In this document: in pieces, positions 31,323-33,969 of the stretch
Position numbering within the stretch: position 1 is the stretch's first letter
Layout of the letters: the number at the start of each line of letters is the position of its first letter
Source of the DNA: Oehlia diaphana
Lineage: Eukaryota; Glomeromycota; Glomeromycetes; Glomerales; Glomeraceae
Assembly (NCBI GenBank): GCA_003833135.1
Contig: QZLH01000713.1
Coordinates: forward strand, 4,868 to 38,836
Direction: 5' to 3'
Length of the DNA: 33,969 bases
The notes under the pieces: generated by a model
What the model was told of the DNA's origin: nothing
Databases searched by the model: none
The model's input: only the letters and a program-made list of their open reading frames with translations
Made by a program: the position numbers and the translations under genes

Positions 31323-31556
31323 GACAAGAAATTTTTAAAAAGTTTACTAGCTGTAGATGAACTACTGCTTCAAGAGTTACAAAAACATTTGATTGAACTT
31401 ATTCATCGAACAGAACTTCAACAATTTTGTACGGAAAAATCTCCAGAAAAAATAAATAAACCACTTGATTTCACTTCAACTTCTATTAATTACAAATGAG
31501 ATCGACTGATCGAAATTTGGAACATTTACTAAAATGGGGCCTTCACAAATCTCACG
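31323..31556 (+). pseudogene. BTB-BACK domain protein fragment
   Basis: An open stretch of 58 codons (31323-31496, stop TGA at 31497) reads LLAVDELLLQELQKHLIEL, then LQQFCTEKSPEKINKPLDF. This fits the BTB-to-BACK junction of the BTB/TLDc-type proteins common in Glomeromycotina (typically AADEL.LQEL...LQKFC...SPEKIFKSLDF). In other frames EIWNIY and LKWGLHKS follow, matching the next BACK helix (EVW..LKWG). The BTB core, a linker between the two motifs and the C-terminal domain are missing, so this is a relic. It lies 32 bp after the pogo-like MITE. Confidence 0.65.
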
Positions 31557-32022
31557 CTTAATTCATTATCATATTATGTAATCGATTATCCTTTTGTTTA
31601 CAAAAGAATCGTCCGATCTACCCAAATTTCAAAGCAAAAGCCTCCGAAGGGAGCATTATTTTCTAGACAAAGTTAGACAAGTGCAAAGTGGCTACTCATT
31701 TCTTGGAAGGAGCGAATCTGAATCAAGAAACCTTAAAAGAAAGGCGTGTTATTTTATTATATTGCAAAGCGGGGTCAAACACCAACGTTGGACTTTGCTT
31801 AGGACGGAGTTACCTTATTTTGCAAAATAAACAACATCCTTCAAAATAAACCAAATAAACAAATCCAGTAATTCTTCTAAGCCACATTCTTGACTTGGGG
31901 ATTGATTACCTTTTTTATTTTTTTTTTTATATATAAATTTTTTTTACTATTTTTTTATTTCTACATATTTTTTTTATTTTCTTATTTCTTTAATTCTTTA
32001 TATTTTTTTTTTTATTTATTAT

Positions 32023-32098
<76 letters not shown>

Positions 32099-32562
32099 CT
32101 TATTTCTTTCAATTCTTTATGCAATTATTTTTTTTTTATGAAAGTTACTCATGCAAAAAACTACTCATGCAAATAAATTATTTATTATGACATGCAACAC
32201 GTACTTTCTTATTTTTTTTAATTCTTTATTATATATTTTTTTATTTTTATTCTATTTGTTTACTTGATATTTGTTTATTAGTACTTGATAACCAACTCAG
32301 GCTAACTTTGTCGTTAGTAAAAAGCCTGCTAGTTCTGGAAGAGTCAAATAACACAAGTATTTAATAGAGCCACTATCTGCTGGAGGAATTTGTTCATGTA
32401 CCTTCTTTACTATTAAATGAAAAATTTTGAACATTGTTAAATACAGGATATTTATAATGTAAGAACGTAACAAAAAAAAACACGAGTAGATTAAGAAAAT
32501 GGTTTGTATTTTTTTATTTAAAAGTTGGAGTTCGGTAAAACTAATCATATTATATTTTAATA
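31557..32562. other. Repeat-like and low-complexity DNA
   Basis: 31580-31830 is less AT-rich and open in more than one frame without a recognisable product; it may be relic coding DNA. 31900-32110 is T-rich and includes an unbroken run of about 74 T (32025-32098), which yields only a poly-Phe frame. 32297-32548 has a minus-strand frame of no clear family. Confidence 0.4.
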
Positions 32563-33039
32563 TTGCATCCAGATAATGCGATTAGCAAATATTATTTAAT
32601 ATCCAATGATGATGGATCAAAAAAGTTAAGAAACTTAACCCTTAAAAAAATAAACACTGGCCAAGATAACTCCATTTCAGAAATAAGAATAAAGAGCGAA
32701 AGAGGTTTTGTCAATGATAGAAGATTGAAAGTATCGAAGATTGCTTGAAGAGCGCGGGATTGATCAGAAAAACCAGAAAGTCATCATAAACGATTTTACA
32801 AATCAAGAAATTTGGCTGGCTCATGAATTTCTCAACATTCGCCATCATTCCATCCTAAAGATAAATCCAATTCAGAAAATGAGAACAATTCAGAAAGTGA
32901 GAGTGGCAAGAAAGCATCAGCAAATAGATGAAAAAATGATGATGTTGAAAATTTCAATGGTAATCAAAGAAGGTGCTTTCTACAGACTTATTAAGGAGTG
33001 AAGTAAAAAAGTTAAATTCACTTCAACTCATATTATCGC
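32563..33039 (+). other. Coding-like relic with acidic Ser/Glu/Asn-rich stretch
   Basis: Frames at 32563-32748 and 32741-33001 overlap, and a third frame near 32856-32927 reads KDKSNSENENNSESESGKK, a composition typical of a disordered eukaryotic linker. Switching between frames suggests a decayed gene. I do not recognise the family. It ends where the MITE half at 33040 begins. Confidence 0.3.
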
Positions 33040-33706
33040 CGTTTTCAAAAAGAAAACCGAAAACAGAGAAATGACAAGTTATGAGCCTGGTATTTGTAAA
33101 TTGATCCTTGGTTAAAACCTTTTGCTCCCGCAATAAAACGCAGACTTGAATCATATAAAAAATGGGTAAAAGAAATCAATCAAAATGAAGGTGGTTATGA
33201 TAAATTTTCGCATGGATACAAACGTTTCGGTCTCAATGTACTACCAAATGGCGACATTATATACCGCGAATGGGCACCTAATGCCGTTGCTGCAAGTTTG
33301 ATTGGTGAATTTAATGATTGGGTTAGGTCTAAAGATCCAATGAAGAAGGATTCTTTTGGTGTTTGGGAAGTTCATATCCCTGCCTAAAATGGCATTCATA
33401 CTATTCCTCACAATATTAAAATCCAAGACTACATCAGAAGGCGAACGTATCGATCGTCTTCCAGCCTGGATGAAACAAGTTACACAAGATTCAAATGTAA
33501 GTCTTGCATCTTTGGAACCCACCTCAAAAATATCAATGGAAAAATAACTCCCCCAAAAAAACCAAGTTTAAGAATTTATGAAGTCCATGTGGGAATTTCT
33601 AGGATGAAAACCGGACAAAATATGAACGAAAACGAATGAAAACCGAGCGAATATTGGTATTTGCATATATAATCTTAAATAAACTGCGTACACCATTTTG
33701 AAAACG
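33040..33706. mobile_element. Family-A MITE carrying a captured gene fragment
   Basis: The left part (33040-33064) reads CGTTTTCAAAA then AGAAAACCGAAAAC. The right part (33601-33706) starts GGATGAAAACCGGAC and ends CCATTTTGAAAACG. Placed end to end, they match the reverse complement of the empty element at 891-1055, with the 33065-33600 segment inserted between GAAAAC and the GGAYGAAAACCGG word. The left part is shortened (it lacks the GTACGCAG and poly-A section). The outer CGTTTTCAAAA / TTTTGAAAACG ends are inverted repeats. Confidence 0.72.
33097..33600 (+). pseudogene. GLC3: 1,4-alpha-glucan (glycogen) branching enzyme fragment
   Basis: From 33103 a 94-codon open stretch reads DPWLKPFAPAIKRRLESY, then GGYDKFSHGYKRFGLN, REWAPNAVAASLIGEFNDW and FGVWEVHIPA, and stops at TAA 33385-33387. 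This is the N-terminal CBM48/isoamylase-N part of eukaryotic glycogen branching enzyme (GH13). Similarity continues in other frames: SEGERIDRLPAWMKQVTQD, LWNPPQKYQWKN and LRIYEVHVGIS. So there is one nonsense change and at least three frameshifts over about 500 bp. The GH13 catalytic barrel is absent. The copy shows no obvious intron, so it may derive from one exon or from cDNA. It cannot encode a working enzyme; a functional copy must lie elsewhere. It ends exactly where the MITE sequence resumes. Confidence 0.88.
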
Positions 33707-33910
33707 ACAAGAAATCTAATTAATGTAACATTAATTTTTTAGCATGTTAATTAACGTTAATTTAGATAATTATGTAATATTTTATTTAATTAAAAAAATT
33801 GATAGTAATTTGATAACTTGATAATTTAAAAATATTATATGCAAATATTTACTCGTTAGATAAAATCATTTATCATTATTGATTAGATTATTAAATATAA
33901 AATAAAATTA

Positions 33911-33963
<53 letters not shown>

Positions 33964-33969
33964 AAAAAA
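33707..33969. other. AT-rich end of window with terminal poly(A)
   Basis: No gene. The last 58 bases (from about 33912) are nearly pure A, which may mark an assembly boundary. Confidence 0.5.

Noticed and set aside
31890..32141. 83-codon poly-Phe frame
   Set aside because: It is the translation of a T homopolymer of about 74 bases.
33241..33522. 93-codon minus-strand frame
   Set aside because: It is antisense to the branching-enzyme fragment, whose sense translation matches a known family.
1..33969. CRISPR array, tRNA or rRNA genes
   Set aside because: No regularly spaced repeat-spacer array and no cloverleaf or rRNA-like segment could be recognised by eye; the organism also appears eukaryotic. 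A covariance-model scan would be needed to exclude diverged tRNAs.

Overview
The window is AT-rich eukaryotic nuclear DNA with short introns (65-90 bp, GT-AG), long homopolymer runs and many small inverted-repeat elements. Its genes are expanded paralogous families: zinc-ribbon-like/kinase proteins with an NWTSGN signature, F-box/LRR, Sel1-repeat and Kelch-transmembrane proteins, plus a BTB-BACK remnant. This combination is typical of arbuscular mycorrhizal fungi (Glomeromycotina), and Rhizophagus irregularis or a close relative is the best guess. That assignment is inference from family content; no database was searched.

Layout. 1-3400: repeats, a foldback unit, two adjacent MITE-like elements, pyrimidine-rich DNA and a short telomere-like patch. 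3418-8406: two head-to-head kinase genes (minus 3418-5022, plus 6587-8406). 9885-10486: an exon-1-only kinase pseudogene on the minus strand. 10487-14747: mostly empty AT-rich DNA with one TA-flanked MITE and weak exon-like pieces. 14748-16210: an F-box/LRR gene on the minus strand, broken by one frameshift. 17098-17298: a MITE with perfect 25-bp inverted ends. 17526-19701: a third kinase gene on the plus strand whose C-terminal tail is built from micro-exons. 21044-22966: a Kelch-repeat membrane-protein gene on the minus strand with three lesions. 23622-24210: an element with clusters of TTCGCCGAA-like motifs at both ends. 25514-26926: an intact F-box/LRR gene on the minus strand. 27776-28100: a recent tandem duplication. 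28920-30584: an intact Sel1-repeat gene on the plus strand. 31085-33706: a relic zone with a pogo-like MITE, a BTB-BACK fragment, unrecognised coding-like debris, and a glycogen branching-enzyme fragment inside a MITE.

How the genes relate. The kinases, Sel1 protein, F-box proteins and Kelch protein belong to families linked to signalling, ubiquitin ligation and protein-protein scaffolding. They are not an operon, and nothing here shows that they act together. The strongest impression is of birth-and-death family evolution among transposable elements: intact and broken copies of the same family lie side by side.

The two most interesting observations are: (1) the kinase genes end in arrays of tiny exons that all start and end in phase 1, so each could be included or skipped without changing frame, except one 56-bp exon in the third kinase that breaks the frame; and (2) a branching-enzyme gene fragment sits exactly inside a MITE whose empty relative lies in inverted orientation at 891-1055.
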